The position numbers were made by a program, and so were the translations under genes. The notes under the pieces were generated by a model. The model ran no database searches and had not been told where the DNA came from. It worked only from the letters and a program-made list of their open reading frames with translations. Below, in pieces: positions 23,478-34,655 of a stretch of 64,000 nucleotides of DNA. How positions within the stretch are numbered: the stretch's first letter is position 1; every line of letters begins with the position of its first letter. The DNA is from Stenopsyche tienmushanensis (taxonomy: Eukaryota; Arthropoda; Insecta; Trichoptera; Stenopsychidae): NCBI GenBank assembly GCA_008973525.1, contig WACJ01000383.1:124001-188000 (forward strand). Direction: 5' to 3'.

Positions 23478-24720
23478 AATTATCCTCATTCCATATGCGT
23501 AACAGTTTTATTTATATTTCTAAATCTTCTGTTTGTGTCCATGTTTTCCGATTATAAATAATTTTCATTGAAAAATGATTGCAATTAATTTATAGTTTGA
23601 GATCGTTATCTATTTTGATATATTTAACCAGATACGATATATTTTTTAATTCTTGTGCAGGCATTACATGTAATAAAAACGAAACAATAATTATAAATGT
23701 AACATTAGTATGTAAATAAACCAAATTATACTTTTCCGTATAAAAAAGAACTGTTCGTTAAATTTCACGTTTATTTATTTGCTTATTTATATTTCTGGAA
23801 AGCTTTTTACTTGAAAGCTCAGAGGTATTTTGACTGCCATGATATGTATATGATATGCTGGATATATGAAGGATAATTATTGCACTTGAAACATGTCAGA
23901 TGGAAAGCTCTTCAATATGGACCAGTGATGACGAATCTATGACTTGTGTCACCCACAAAGACTTACTATTTGGCCCGCAAGTTGATTTTTATAAACTGAC
24001 GATGAGACGATTCATAAGATCTGCCGAGTTTCATGCCGACGTACTACGAACTGGGAAGGTCCCTTATACTGTATGATAATGATTCTTATGGCATCTAATT
24101 AGCTCCATGTATCTCGTAGTATAAGAAACAATCTTGATCCTCGAAAAAGCGGTTTCGCTATTATGCGGTCAATATTTGTGGTTTTTGTTTTCTTCGTTAA
24201 ATAATATGTGAGATGTGTGTTTAAAATATATTTCTTTAAATGTTAACTATAACTTTGAAGCATTCATTACAATGTGTTTGTCGAACAAAATGTTAATTAT
24301 AATGGAATATGCATCAAATATTTAAAAATGGTATTAATGTATTTCATTTTTGACTACATTGAGCAATTGAGATTTTGAGTGTACTTTTCACTTATTTTCC
24401 TACGTTTTTCTACAGTATCAAAGCTTCGTCTAAAACATTTGCTTGTGTGTATGCAGTATTATATATGTATATAATGTGAAAAAATTGTTATATTAATAAT
24501 CAAGACATACACGTCAATATTGCAAGTACAAATGAAAATACAATATTCTATAATTTATGACACTTTGCGTGTATGCTTTTTTTATTAAAAGGCGTTTTAA
24601 CAATGGTCCTTAATATATTATTTAGAATGGGCACGATGATTGAATTTCGAACAACCACAAATTTTACATTTATTTCGCACTACAGTTTATTTTATAATAT
24701 TTCTCACAGGCGTATAGAGT
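23478..24720. other. tail-to-tail interval between two genes
   Basis: Holds the 3' ends of the YEATS gene (AATAAA at 23715-23720) and of the minus-strand PPxY gene (complement of AATAAA at 24686-24691 and 24591-24596). Nothing else was recognised. Confidence 0.5.
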
Positions 24721-27700
24721 TTAGTTTTCCATTTCGTCACCGGAAAGGTCCTGTTCCGTCAACAGCGGGCTGTCATCGGCCTGACTTTTTTGGCTGCTTT
24801 TACTTAATCTCGATGCTCTGCCCGAGCTCGTAGTGGCGTTACGCTGGGTTATATTCAAAATATTGGGCACCAAACCGGTCCCGCAGGGTGTGGTAGGAGC
24901 CGATCTCGACAGCCAACCTTTTCTATAAAACTGTCGCTTAAAACAAGTGTTTGATGTTGGCGAAACTTTTCCCGGATGAAAAGTTTTCGAATTTGGCACC
25001 AAATTTAGTGGCATGTACAGGCTATTTTTGCGAGTCTTACAAAAATATCTCTTCGCTTTCGTGACGTCGGTCGTGAAAAACTGCTCTTCGTTTGTATTGT
25101 TCTCGTTATACTCTTCGTTGGTTTGACTCGGTAGCTGTTGGATTTTATCTAAAAGCACTTTGATCTCTGAAGTGGGGCTTGTGGCTCGAGGCGGTGAGTC
25201 TGGCGTGCCTAAGTTTGCTAAGCTACTTATTTCCGATCCAGTAATGGAATTTCCAACGCTGTATAGTCTTGGAATTTCTTCTTTCGAACCAAAATTATTC
25301 AAGTTTTTGGTAAATATACTGTAATCACTAGATATATTGTCGTTTATGTTCCCTTCTGCAATTGAGTGTGAGAAAAACGAACAAAATTGATTTTCCTCTA
25401 AACTATTAAGATTGCCTATTGATGTATTTCTTTCGCAAGTACTATTGGAAAATGAATAATCTCGCTCTTTCTTTGGGTTGTTGGTTTGTTTTAATTCATC
25501 GTTGGAAGGCTGCGATGGATTTTCTTTGTACACATTAGACATTTGATAGACATTTTCGTTGGCATTTCTTTTGTATTGTAAATCGTTAGGTCTTTGGGTG
25601 ATGTCTCGATTTTTGTAGCTTGGATATTCCGTAGCATTTAATTGACTATTTTCGTCGAGTGAATCATTTGAGTTTCCATTCAAGTATTTGTTCAATAAAA
25701 GTCTGGGTGACACCGTTTTCGGAGAGTGATTTCCATTGATGTTGTATGCGTTATCATTTTTCAGATTTTTATTAGTATTGTACTCCCAAACATTGAAATA
25801 TTGATGATTTGTATTATTAGAATTGCTAGTTGTACCGTTTGCATTTTCCAAATACATTCTAGGCGTCGAGGGAGGCGTTGAATTTTCGATATACGTAGTA
25901 TTATTAGAGGCCATTGACGATTGAGGTTGTGATATTTGATTCGGATTCGAAACACAATTATGGGTATTTCCCGATGATGTTTGTGCAATTGGACCACTGT
26001 TTTCACAATCCTGGATATTGTTTATAGTGTGTGAATTCGGAATCCCATTTTCAGATGTCCTTATCTGAGCACTTGTTGAGTGATGAAGAGATCTTCTGGG
26101 GCTTGATATATGAATGTATTCGTGGCATGTTACTGAAGAAATTGATCGTAACAATGCTTGTCGCTGGGCTGAGGTGGCTGGGGCACAGGACCATTCCACG
26201 CTTCCTGCACACGAGTATGGAGGCGGGATGATTGTATTTGCCTACAAATGTTACGAGTAGTTATTGAGTATGATGACTTACATAGACATTAAATGAAATG
26301 GCACATGTAATAATTATTTCACTTACTTCATTCGCTGTGTTGCATAAGTAACTGGAGCTGAGAGAGTCGGCAGTACTCGTCGCTGATAAAGAACCTGTGA
26401 TTTAATTTTATTAAATCAAGATTATTACATTTTAAAATATCCGTAAGTCAAAAACATATTCTCAGATTGAATTATTTTACCTGAGTTACATTCAATTTAA
26501 TCAATCGAATACTCCCACCTTTTTTTTTGACTATTTTTTTAATAGGTTCCATTATTAATAAATTTAGAAAATCTAACCACTTTTTTACAAAATGAAGATG
26601 CTATTTGTTTTAAAGGTATATTGTAAGTGAGAGCAATATTTTCTCGCGTACAAGAACTCAATAGTAATCTAATTATACTGAAACCTTATTAAGAAAACAG
26701 GTTCATATTGCTCATAATATATTGATTGAGATTAGCTAGCATTACATGCGACATGTTCTTTCTTTTTTAATATGCCAGGAATTAATAGGGATAATAAGAT
26801 TTGTTTATTAAATAAACGTACAAATGATACTTAATTAAATGCAAAAAACTCACCAGGAGGTCTAACAATATAATTTTTGAAATATTGCACCATAAGGTCT
26901 CCATCTCCTTTATCTGCTCCTAAATATATCACCATTGGATAGAGATCGGGCTTCGATGTTACCTATAATTTTTATCAAATTTATTTTAATACAACGTTTT
27001 AAGTTTAATGAGATATATATAATTAATATAATAATCCTATTACCCAATAAATGTTTTAAAATAAACTTATTCCAAGTTGCAATACAAATTGTGACTAAAT
27101 AATAGTAATGTAAAAAATGGGAGATCACACACAAATTCAAAACTACAGCTAAACAACGTGTTTCAACTATATTTATATTCAAATAATCTATGCATCACTG
27201 GATCTATGTTTATTTCAGTTAGCAACTATTTTTAACTCTATTCAAGTATATTTACTTCATAAATACAGGGAGATTCTCTTTAGTTCGTATTGAATTAACG
27301 TCTCGTTACCTCACATTTTTATCGTTGTTAGCGTGATTGATTTACTATTCATTCGACGTGTAAAAATAACAACGGTGCAAAGATTTACAAACAAAAAACG
27401 TCACAAAAATGTATGCGTATATATCAAATGTATTTTTTTTATACCATATTAAATATGAAAATCGCAATTCACCCTGGATAGTCGGCTGTATATGGGATTA
27501 AAAATGATATTTTACTATTATTACATATATAAATGCAGCTCCCACTTTTTATCCTTCGGTAAAATATCTATGAAGCTTTAAATTTGCACGTATGCGGCTA
27601 TGTTTTACCTCGTTGTACGGTGGGGGAGCGGGCTGAGCAGTGCGACAGAGACTTCCACAGCGGCTGTATTGTGGTGGGTAGTAACAACTGCCGGCACTGT

Positions 27701-28381
27701 CTGCTTCGGAGGCCGGTGGTGCACCATAACATCCGCAGCTGCGTAACCATCCGCGCCATTCCCATCGTGCTCGACAACACCAAACCAGCACCACCGACCC
27801 AACAACCATCAGCACCAGAATCCTACAAATTACAATATTGATTATCATCTGAAATCGTTAACAATTTAGTCGTTACGTTACAATATTAAAATAAAAAAGA
27901 AACAAAGTTTGGGTCGACGTTCAATCCTAAGCCTCGTTAATGCAGATAACGTGGCCCTGAAATATAATACTAGTGAATCCTATTTATTTTTTTATGGCCT
28001 TAAAAACTAATGGGCTTCTTCATAACATATTTAATAAATGCATTTCATCACACAGAAAATAAATTTATATATATATATAATTACCATAGATAATATTTAA
28101 CTGGCGAATTGAGAACATAATAGTTGTCGATGTGATTTGTGGGGTTGTAGCCTGAAGAGGGTACATATAGGCAGCAGCCCTGAGCGCAACATTCGTGAGG
28201 AGCAGTGCAATGGTACCCTCCGGTACACACCTTACTCCACACCTATGGAAATAAATGCTTTATTATTTTTTTTTCTTGAAATCTTTATTAATAATATAAA
28301 TATACAAATTAATATCATCGACATTAAATACATTGAAAACAGTACCTGAGATTCGTTCTCGGATTTCTTTTTAACTATCAT
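24721..28381 (-). CDS. cysteine-rich single-pass membrane protein with PPxY motifs (WBP1/VOPP1-like)
   Basis: Six minus-strand exons join in one frame: 28346-28381 (tentative first exon, MIVKKKSENESQ), 28085-28242, 27609-27822, 26854-26962, 26327-26394 and 24721-26241; together 2,106 nt, 701 residues. Order of features: a cysteine-rich ectodomain (KVCTGGYHCTAPHECCAQGC), a membrane segment (YYLWILVLMVVGSVVLVW), a juxtamembrane Cys/Trp patch, then PPPYNE and PPPYSC motifs, and a 480-residue low-complexity Asn/Ser-rich tail ending in LTEQDLSGDEMEN. A Cys-rich stub, one membrane span and PPxY motifs are the layout of the WBP1/VOPP1 group, whose PPxY motifs bind WW domains such as those of NEDD4-type ubiquitin ligases. 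The first exon is uncertain, because it gives no signal peptide; a further upstream exon is possible. The family assignment is by layout, not by strong identity. Confidence 0.75.
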
Positions 28382-28944
28382 ACCGCATATTCATGGTATG
28401 GAACGTTGTATTAATGTTTTTATATCGGATCTACTTTGATGGAACCTTATTATAGTTAAATGTACGACACGCGTGTGCAATAAAATTGTATTCCCTGATC
28501 AAAACACTCAAAAGCAGGACATAGCTGAATGTATAACTGGGGTAAGCGTTTCAAAACACAATGCGACCTAAGCTGCTCGGTCACAAGAATTACAGCATCT
28601 ATATTATTTTGAATAAGATAATTCAGCGACGCACAACCATCCGATTGTTCACAAAATAAAATCTGTATTTTTATCGCACAATATGATTTTTAGCTTATTT
28701 TGTGTATTTTTCATCAATAAAAAATGCGTTATTGAATTGAGATATTAAGCAATTTAGGATTAAATCGAATCGAATCGAGCCATCCCTCGTTTTACACGGT
28801 ACTCATATTGCACGCTTTTGGTTGTATGTGAAGAATTGAAAAATTAGCCGCTGATGTAATTCAAAAATTATCTTCAGAGCATGAGTTGAACGAAAAAGAT
28901 TTAATCAACATAAGTTTGAATGATAAATATAAATCCAATTTATA
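28382..28944. other. 5' flank of the PPxY membrane gene
   Basis: AT-rich. If the first exon is further upstream it should lie here or beyond the repeats, but I see no convincing signal-peptide exon. Confidence 0.35.
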
Positions 28945-29345
28945 GCAGGCAAAGCAGGCGCCCGCCACGGGCGCAACTAGGCTTGGGGCGCAAAACGCAG
29001 AATACCGACCCAGTCGAGAGTTGCACATGGTTTTTATTTTACTTGACCATTCTACTTTACATGAATCAACACTGATTAACTGTCCATTTTTATAATATAT
29101 ACTAAGTTGTCTAGTCCCGCTTTTCTTCGTTATCGCTTAAACATAATAAAGACAACAATATTTTCGACCGATTGTAAAATTTGAACAACCCACTCGATCA
29201 GTCTTCTTCGGACAACTTCGTTTCATAATGAGAGTTTGTAACCATTCTGTAGACATATTGAGGTATGGCATCCGATCGCGAGGCGCTTATTCGTCATATC
29301 AACCGTCCGAAAATCGGACCGATTGGACATACAAACATTGTGTGG
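28945..29345 (+). repeat. repeat family R, copy D
   Basis: Starts inside the GC-hairpin end (GCGCCCGCCACGGGCGC at about 28958-28974) and continues through the family body to CGGACCGATTGGACATACAA. Its inner end joins a mariner-like coding fragment. Confidence 0.75.
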
Positions 29346-29480
29346 ATTGGTATCGTCCCAAATCCTACAATTTTGCTTGTTCACACATCCATTCATCCAA
29401 AAATGGGCTTCGACGCTGAAGATGATTTTTTTGGCGAAACGTTTCTCGAACAAAACACTTATTTTGAAAATAAATTTTGA
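29346..29480 (-). mobile_element. mariner/IS630-like transposase fragment
   Basis: The minus strand reads EAHFWMNGCVNKQNCRIW followed by DDTNPH, the block around the first catalytic residue of Tc/mariner-type transposases (usual form DEAHFWLNGYVNKQNCRIW). It is directly fused to repeat family R, which suggests that the R family is a deletion derivative of, or inserted into, such an element. Confidence 0.65.
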
Positions 29481-30869
29481 TGATTTGCAGATGTTGTTCA
29501 ACGCCATAACCTTTTATGGTGATTTGCCATATACTACTGAACTATTTACAATAAATTTAATAGCTATTGCTTCAGTATCATAATTAATCTCCAGGCTTTC
29601 GTCTTTTTTTGTCTAATAAGAATATCTAATAGCGACTACCAAAGTGTGAATGTTAAAATCTTGTTGATTATGTCTTCAGATCGTTATCAATAACGAGTGC
29701 TCGTCTTTGAGAAGATAATGGAAAGATATTCAATTATTTTGGCTGAGTATTATATGTAAAGTTTATACAAAAAGATGCACTATCTCTGGAATAAATAAAA
29801 GTAGTGAAGGAGGCGTCTGGACGTCGCGCGTGTTCTGGGTAGAAACCAAAGGCAATGGGGGTGGGTTGAGGGAGGTCATATCCACCCTGGCGATCGATGC
29901 TTGCAAATATACATCACTATTCCATTATCATGACTCTGGACTTTTATTGTGTTTGATTGCTAAAAATACGCCAAACGATCGTCGGAAGTATGAGGCCTCC
30001 GCTGAAGACGACGTGTCTTCGGACTGATGATATGGCATTCGAGTTGATCCTGTGTCATTCTTGCAAAGCCTATTTTCATCACAAATAACACGTGTTGATT
30101 CTGCCGCAACATTTAAATAGCCGCATTGTGGGTATTGATATGGAAGAAACAATTTTTGAGGCTTTGAGAAACCGACCAAAAAAGCATTTATTGATTATAA
30201 TTTTGGAGGTCTCATTGAATGACGTAAAATGCAGTCCGTTCTATAACGCGAAAAAGAGAAGAACATTAACATCACAAGCTTCAGAGAGTCTGAAAGATAT
30301 ATTTTTAATGGACTCCATTATGAATAAGCCACATTATAACATTTTGTAATTTATTCTGAGGATTGAGCTGTGAAGATTTAGCATCAAGGGGCTTCATTTA
30401 AATAATTCGCGAATTGCAAATTGTTTTATTAAATATCTGAAAGCAAAACAATTCTAAAAATTAGAATAAATGAGTTTCAGCAATAATTTAATTAAATGAA
30501 ACAGAGTAAATTTAAACGAAGAGCACAAGCGACGTCAGCGTTGCTATTAGGGCGTACCACATCAAGAGTCGGAATTTCTTTTAGTTACAGAATACCACTT
30601 GGAATACTTTTTAATTAATACAAAGTAGCGAAATCTGAATGAGGCAATTCAAGAGCTCTATGAATGTATTGGTTCTAAACGAGCGGATTTTTATAAAAAT
30701 GAAATAAGGGATTTAGTTTAGACTATCAAAGCAAATGAATATTATTTCGATTGAATAAATCGTGTTTTGTAAAAGTTATGGCGTTTCAATTCTCACCTAT
30801 AAAATTCGAAAGTTCATATGGTATGCCGTAATAGTATAAATTACAATAATCATCCCAAATTATTTAGTT
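29481..30869. other. 1.4 kb gene-free stretch
   Basis: Short open frames only, one of 85 codons at 30092-30349 without recognisable content. No repeat was identified. Confidence 0.4.
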
Positions 30870-31380
30870 TTTTAAAAAAAATACCACGATAGAAAGGGTA
30901 TAGACGCTACGTTGCATCGATGATCATGTCGCAAAAATCCCTAAAAGAGGACGGACTGGTCACAAGGTTTGTATGTCCAATCGGTCCGATTTTCGGACGG
31001 CTGATATGACGAATGAGCGTCTCGCGATCTGATGCCATACCCGAACATATCTACAGAACGATTACAAACTCTCATTATGAAACGAAGTTCTCTGATCGGG
31101 TGGGTTGCTTAAATTTTACAGTAAGTTGAAAATGTTGTTGCCTTTATTTTATTGCAAACTTGTGCCAGCTGAGTCGGTCCAATGTTTAAGCGATAACGAA
31201 GAAAAAAGGGATTAGACAATTTAGTATATATTATTAAAACGGACAATCAGTGTTGGTTCATGTAAAATAAAAAAACATGTACAACTCTCGATCGGGTCGG
31301 TATTTTGCGTTTTGCGCCCCAAGCTCAGTTGCGCCCGTGGCGGGCGCCTGATTTGCCATTCCCTTGTTACGGCCCTGGTG
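30870..31380 (-). repeat. repeat family R, copy E (near full length)
   Basis: About 510 bp in reverse orientation. It starts at TTTTTTAAAAAAAATACCAC, like copy B, and ends with the hairpin GCGCCCGTGGCGGGCGC (about 31329-31345) and CCCTTGTTACGGCCCTG. Read from that end, the terminus is CAGGGCCGTAACAAGGG, a hAT-like start. Confidence 0.8.
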
Positions 31381-32007
31381 TTGACAGAATTTACAAATTA
31401 TAAAACTGCATACGATAGCTAATCAAACAATAAATAATTTAGGATTGAAAGAGGATTAATTAAAATTTCGAATTTGGAAATATAAAGATTTGAATCCAAA
31501 TCTTTACATCAAAAATAGTTTTATTCCATTTTGATCATAAATGGACTCGGATGGCTAAGTCTGACTTGGATTTGCACCATAATAACATTTAGTCGATTAT
31601 CATATAAGAGCCACACTGCATAAATAGAATTTGATTATTTTATACTGAGAGATTTTGAACTACGATCTCCCTCCGTGGATAAAAACTGTGTAAAAACTTT
31701 CAAGCGCTGAATTCTTCCAATTCAAATGCATAAACACAGATTTTTGTGACTATTCATATCCGGATAACAGGTGGACCAAGTCATTTAAAGATCTTGACAG
31801 TATGAAGGAGAGAATAAATTAACGCCAATAACATTCCAGCGTTTGTTGAAAATCTGACACTGTCGGAATCAGAGCCGTAACGAGGGTACGAAGCGCCCGT
31901 GGAAAGTATCTAGCTTGCGTCTCCCTCATAACATGAGAAAGCTGTGCACAAGATCCCTCCCACGTGATCCCATCACATATCCACACACATGATCCCATCA
32001 CATTATT
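31381..32007. other. intergenic, nothing recognised
   Basis: No coding or repeat signal found between two copies of family R. Confidence 0.4.
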
Positions 32008-32475
32008 CTCGAAAAAGCCCTAAAAGAAGACGGAGTGGCCCATAAGGTCTGCGTATCCAACTGGTCCGCTTTTCGGACCGCTGATATGACGAATATGACG
32101 CTATACCCGAACATGTCTACAGAAAAATTACGAATTCTCATTACAAAACGAAATTGTCCGAAGAAAACTGATCAAATGGGTTGTTTAAAGTTTACAATCG
32201 ATCGAAAATATTGTCGTCTTTATTTTATTACGAGCTTATGACGATTGGGTCAGTCCAATGTTTAAGTGATGACGAAGAAAAGCGGGATCAGACAATTTAG
32301 TGTGTATTATAAAAACGAACAGAGTCAATCAGTGTTGATTGATGTAAAGTAGAGTGGTCAAGTAAATTAAAACCATGTTCTAATCTCGATTGGGTCGGTA
32401 TTCTGCTTTTTGCGCCCCAAGCCCATTTACGCCCACGGCGGGCGCTTGCTTTGCCACCCCCTTGTTATGGCCTTG
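32008..32475 (-). repeat. repeat family R, copy F
   Basis: Begins near CGAAAAAGCCCTAAAAGAAG and ends with ACGCCCACGGCGGGCG and CCCTTGTTATGGCCTTG. It is more diverged than copies B and E, and its hairpin has one mismatch. Confidence 0.75.
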
Positions 32476-32566
32476 ATCGGAATTGTTCATTGAGCTACTC
32501 CTTCAAAATAAACTTGCCGACAAAGACGATTAGATTGAGAGCTTGCAGCATAAATTGAGGGTCATC

Positions 32567-33103
32567 TAACATATGTGAATAATTTAATAGTTGTGTTCTG
32601 GCGTGTTTCTGGAATTTCATTATGACAGCCTGGCGACTGAGTGTCATTGGGTTTGGGAGACGTCAACGCTTTTCATATGTGTCAACGTTTTTTAATACCT
32701 TATAATAAATCATTTACGATTATGAACATTATAATCGCAGTCTATCAACGCATGGAATCCAAGTAACGCTGCCGATAAAGAACCTCCTAGATGTTGTGAC
32801 CTGATGACAATTTCTGGTTGGCTTCAGTGGCAGTTGGCTTGACTGGTTTGAATCAGTCTGGCACTATCTTAACAAGCAGTAAATAGTCTGGTAACACTTA
32901 TAAGTGGTTGTTTATTTTACTAATTTTTAGAAAATAAATAAAAACTACTTTGACAGTATGACTTAATTATGATGAATTTTCACTAGATTTCAACCTCCTC
33001 CCCTCCCAAACCCAACGGTAATCAGTCGCCAGGCTGTCATAATGATAGTCCAGAAACACACTAGAAAACAATTATTAAATTATTCACATATGTTAGATAG
33101 TAT
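32567..33103. mobile_element. foldback element with roughly 100-bp inverted arms
   Basis: The arm at 32567-32665 (CTAACATATGTGAATAATTT ... CATTATGACAGCCTGGCGAC ... TTGGGTTTGGGAG) is repeated in inverted orientation at about 33003-33100, with close to 90% identity by eye. The spacer of about 340 bp has no open frame. Long arms and no coding content fit a foldback-type or MITE DNA element. Target-site duplications were not clear. Confidence 0.75.
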
Positions 33104-33964
33104 TGTCCCTGTGTGATCTTGATTCTGCATTGGATTGCTTTGTCATTGATTATTTTTTGATTTTATATATGAAAAACAACTTTTGAAAATTTCGAAGAAC
33201 ACCACATCATAACTAATTTTAAATATCTACAAAGTTCTTATGTTTTCAAAATTTCATATCATAATAATTGCAAAAAAATCATATTAAAATAAACAATATT
33301 CGAAATGAGCGCTTAATGCATTTATCATGATTGGTGGGTTTGACATGCAATTTTGTAAATTAAATTTGATTTGTTTGTATGGATTTAATTATTTTATAAA
33401 TTATCACATCAATAGATATAATAGCATTTATCATATAATAATGAGAAACGAAATGGGATGCTTCTTTGTCTTTTCAATAATATAACTCAATGCGTTTGGA
33501 TATCTTGAAATAAAGTTTGTTTATTTTATATTGAGAATTGAAAAAAATCGTACCTTCATTTGAGAGGGTTGAATATCATGGCGATCGTTTGCCCGCTGAA
33601 GAGTTTCGATAAAGAAATGTTTCTGCAGCTGGTTGCATCCGTTCTGATGCAATTCCCGAGAAAATTTTCCAGATCAAACGAACCGATTATCGATTTTATG
33701 GAAGAAGCCTCGCTTTTCGCATGCACCCTTATCACAATGTACGAGACGCTAAAAAATGCAGTACGCGATGTACCCCCGATGGCTTGCACACAAGACGGTT
33801 ATGAAATAAGGGATGAGGGCGCTTACCTTAAAAGGCAATATTGTGCATAGTCCGAACACGTATAGCCACCGAAATGTGGTCTTCATATTTTTCTACACCT
33901 AAAATATAGTTAGTCGACGCTAACATTGTTTCTATTTTGAGGACACCATTTATGCGGGGGCTGC
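33104..33964. other. intergenic; one unassigned ORF at 33578-33850
   Basis: The plus frame from ATG 33578 (MAIVCPLKSFDKEMFLQLVA ...) encodes 90 residues with a balanced, protein-like composition and higher GC than its flanks. I cannot name it. It could be an orphan exon, a small gene or a transposon piece. Confidence 0.35.
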
Positions 33965-33975
33965 TGCGCATGCGC
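33965..33975. promoter_or_regulatory. palindromic NRF-1-type site
   Basis: TGCGCATGCGC fits the core of the NRF-1/erect wing consensus (YGCGCAYGCGCR). It lies in a GC-rich patch of about 80 bp that stands out from the AT-rich surroundings, 690 bp upstream of the DNAJC1 start codon. Confidence 0.45.
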
Positions 33976-34557
33976 CCCCGTTACCGAGACTTTCCCCAGT
34001 TTTTCTCACCCCCTATAATCGTACGCTCTTTTCCCTGCGAACAAATTGCCCATTTTCGCCGCAATACAAATCTGAAAAGAGGATCTATCGCTTAACATAT
34101 TAACCTTTTTGAAACGAATTAATTACTAAATTTAAAAAATTGAATTTAATCGTCAATATTCATTTGTTTAAATTGCAACATTCTTCTTCTTCTTTAATTG
34201 CCACGCCCGTTGTCAGACGTCGGTGAATATCATCAATTTATTCTTTCGAATATTTTTATACATAGAAATTTTAATTTAAAAATAAAACGCCATTATAAAT
34301 TCAATATATTTTTATTATATCTTCACATCAGTTCTAAATTGTTAATAAATTTAAATCACATAGATTTTATTTTTTCTCTTTTTTATTGGGAAATTATTTA
34401 TTTTTTTATTACATAAATTTATATTGATTGAAATTATCGCTCTCTCAAAGCTCATAAATATCGTTTTTTATTTAAATTCCATTTCGATTTTTATTATTTG
34501 CGGACGAAATGCGCTTTTTGGCCGTTGTCCGAAAAAAATCGGCCATCGAATACAGTC

Positions 34558-34595
34558 TGACACGTCCGTTTGACGTGAGGTTTGCTTTGACGTTC
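34558..34595. promoter_or_regulatory. cluster of ACGT-core motifs upstream of DNAJC1
   Basis: GACACGTCC (34559-34567) and TGACGTGAGG (34571-34580) are 60-100 bp before the ATG, followed by TTGACGTTC. They resemble XBP1/ATF6 unfolded-protein-response elements (TGACGTGG, CCACGTCA). A link to ER stress is inferred from the motif and from the gene's ER role. Confidence 0.4.
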
Positions 34596-34655
34596 TGTCA
34601 TTGTTAACCTTTAAATAAGTATTTTTTTACATTGTTCATGAATTAAATCTCCACC

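Noticed and set aside
27584..27841. Three overlapping ORFs on both strands
   Set aside because: They are other frames of exon 3 of the minus-strand PPxY membrane gene, whose splice sites and phases fit.
31655..31690. tRNA-like T-arm text near TTTTGAACTACGATCTCCC
   Set aside because: No acceptor stem, anticodon arm or overall length of about 72 nt could be assembled.
33556..33789. Minus-strand 77-codon ORF as a first exon
   Set aside because: Possible donor sites are not in a usable frame, and the plus frame is the better candidate.
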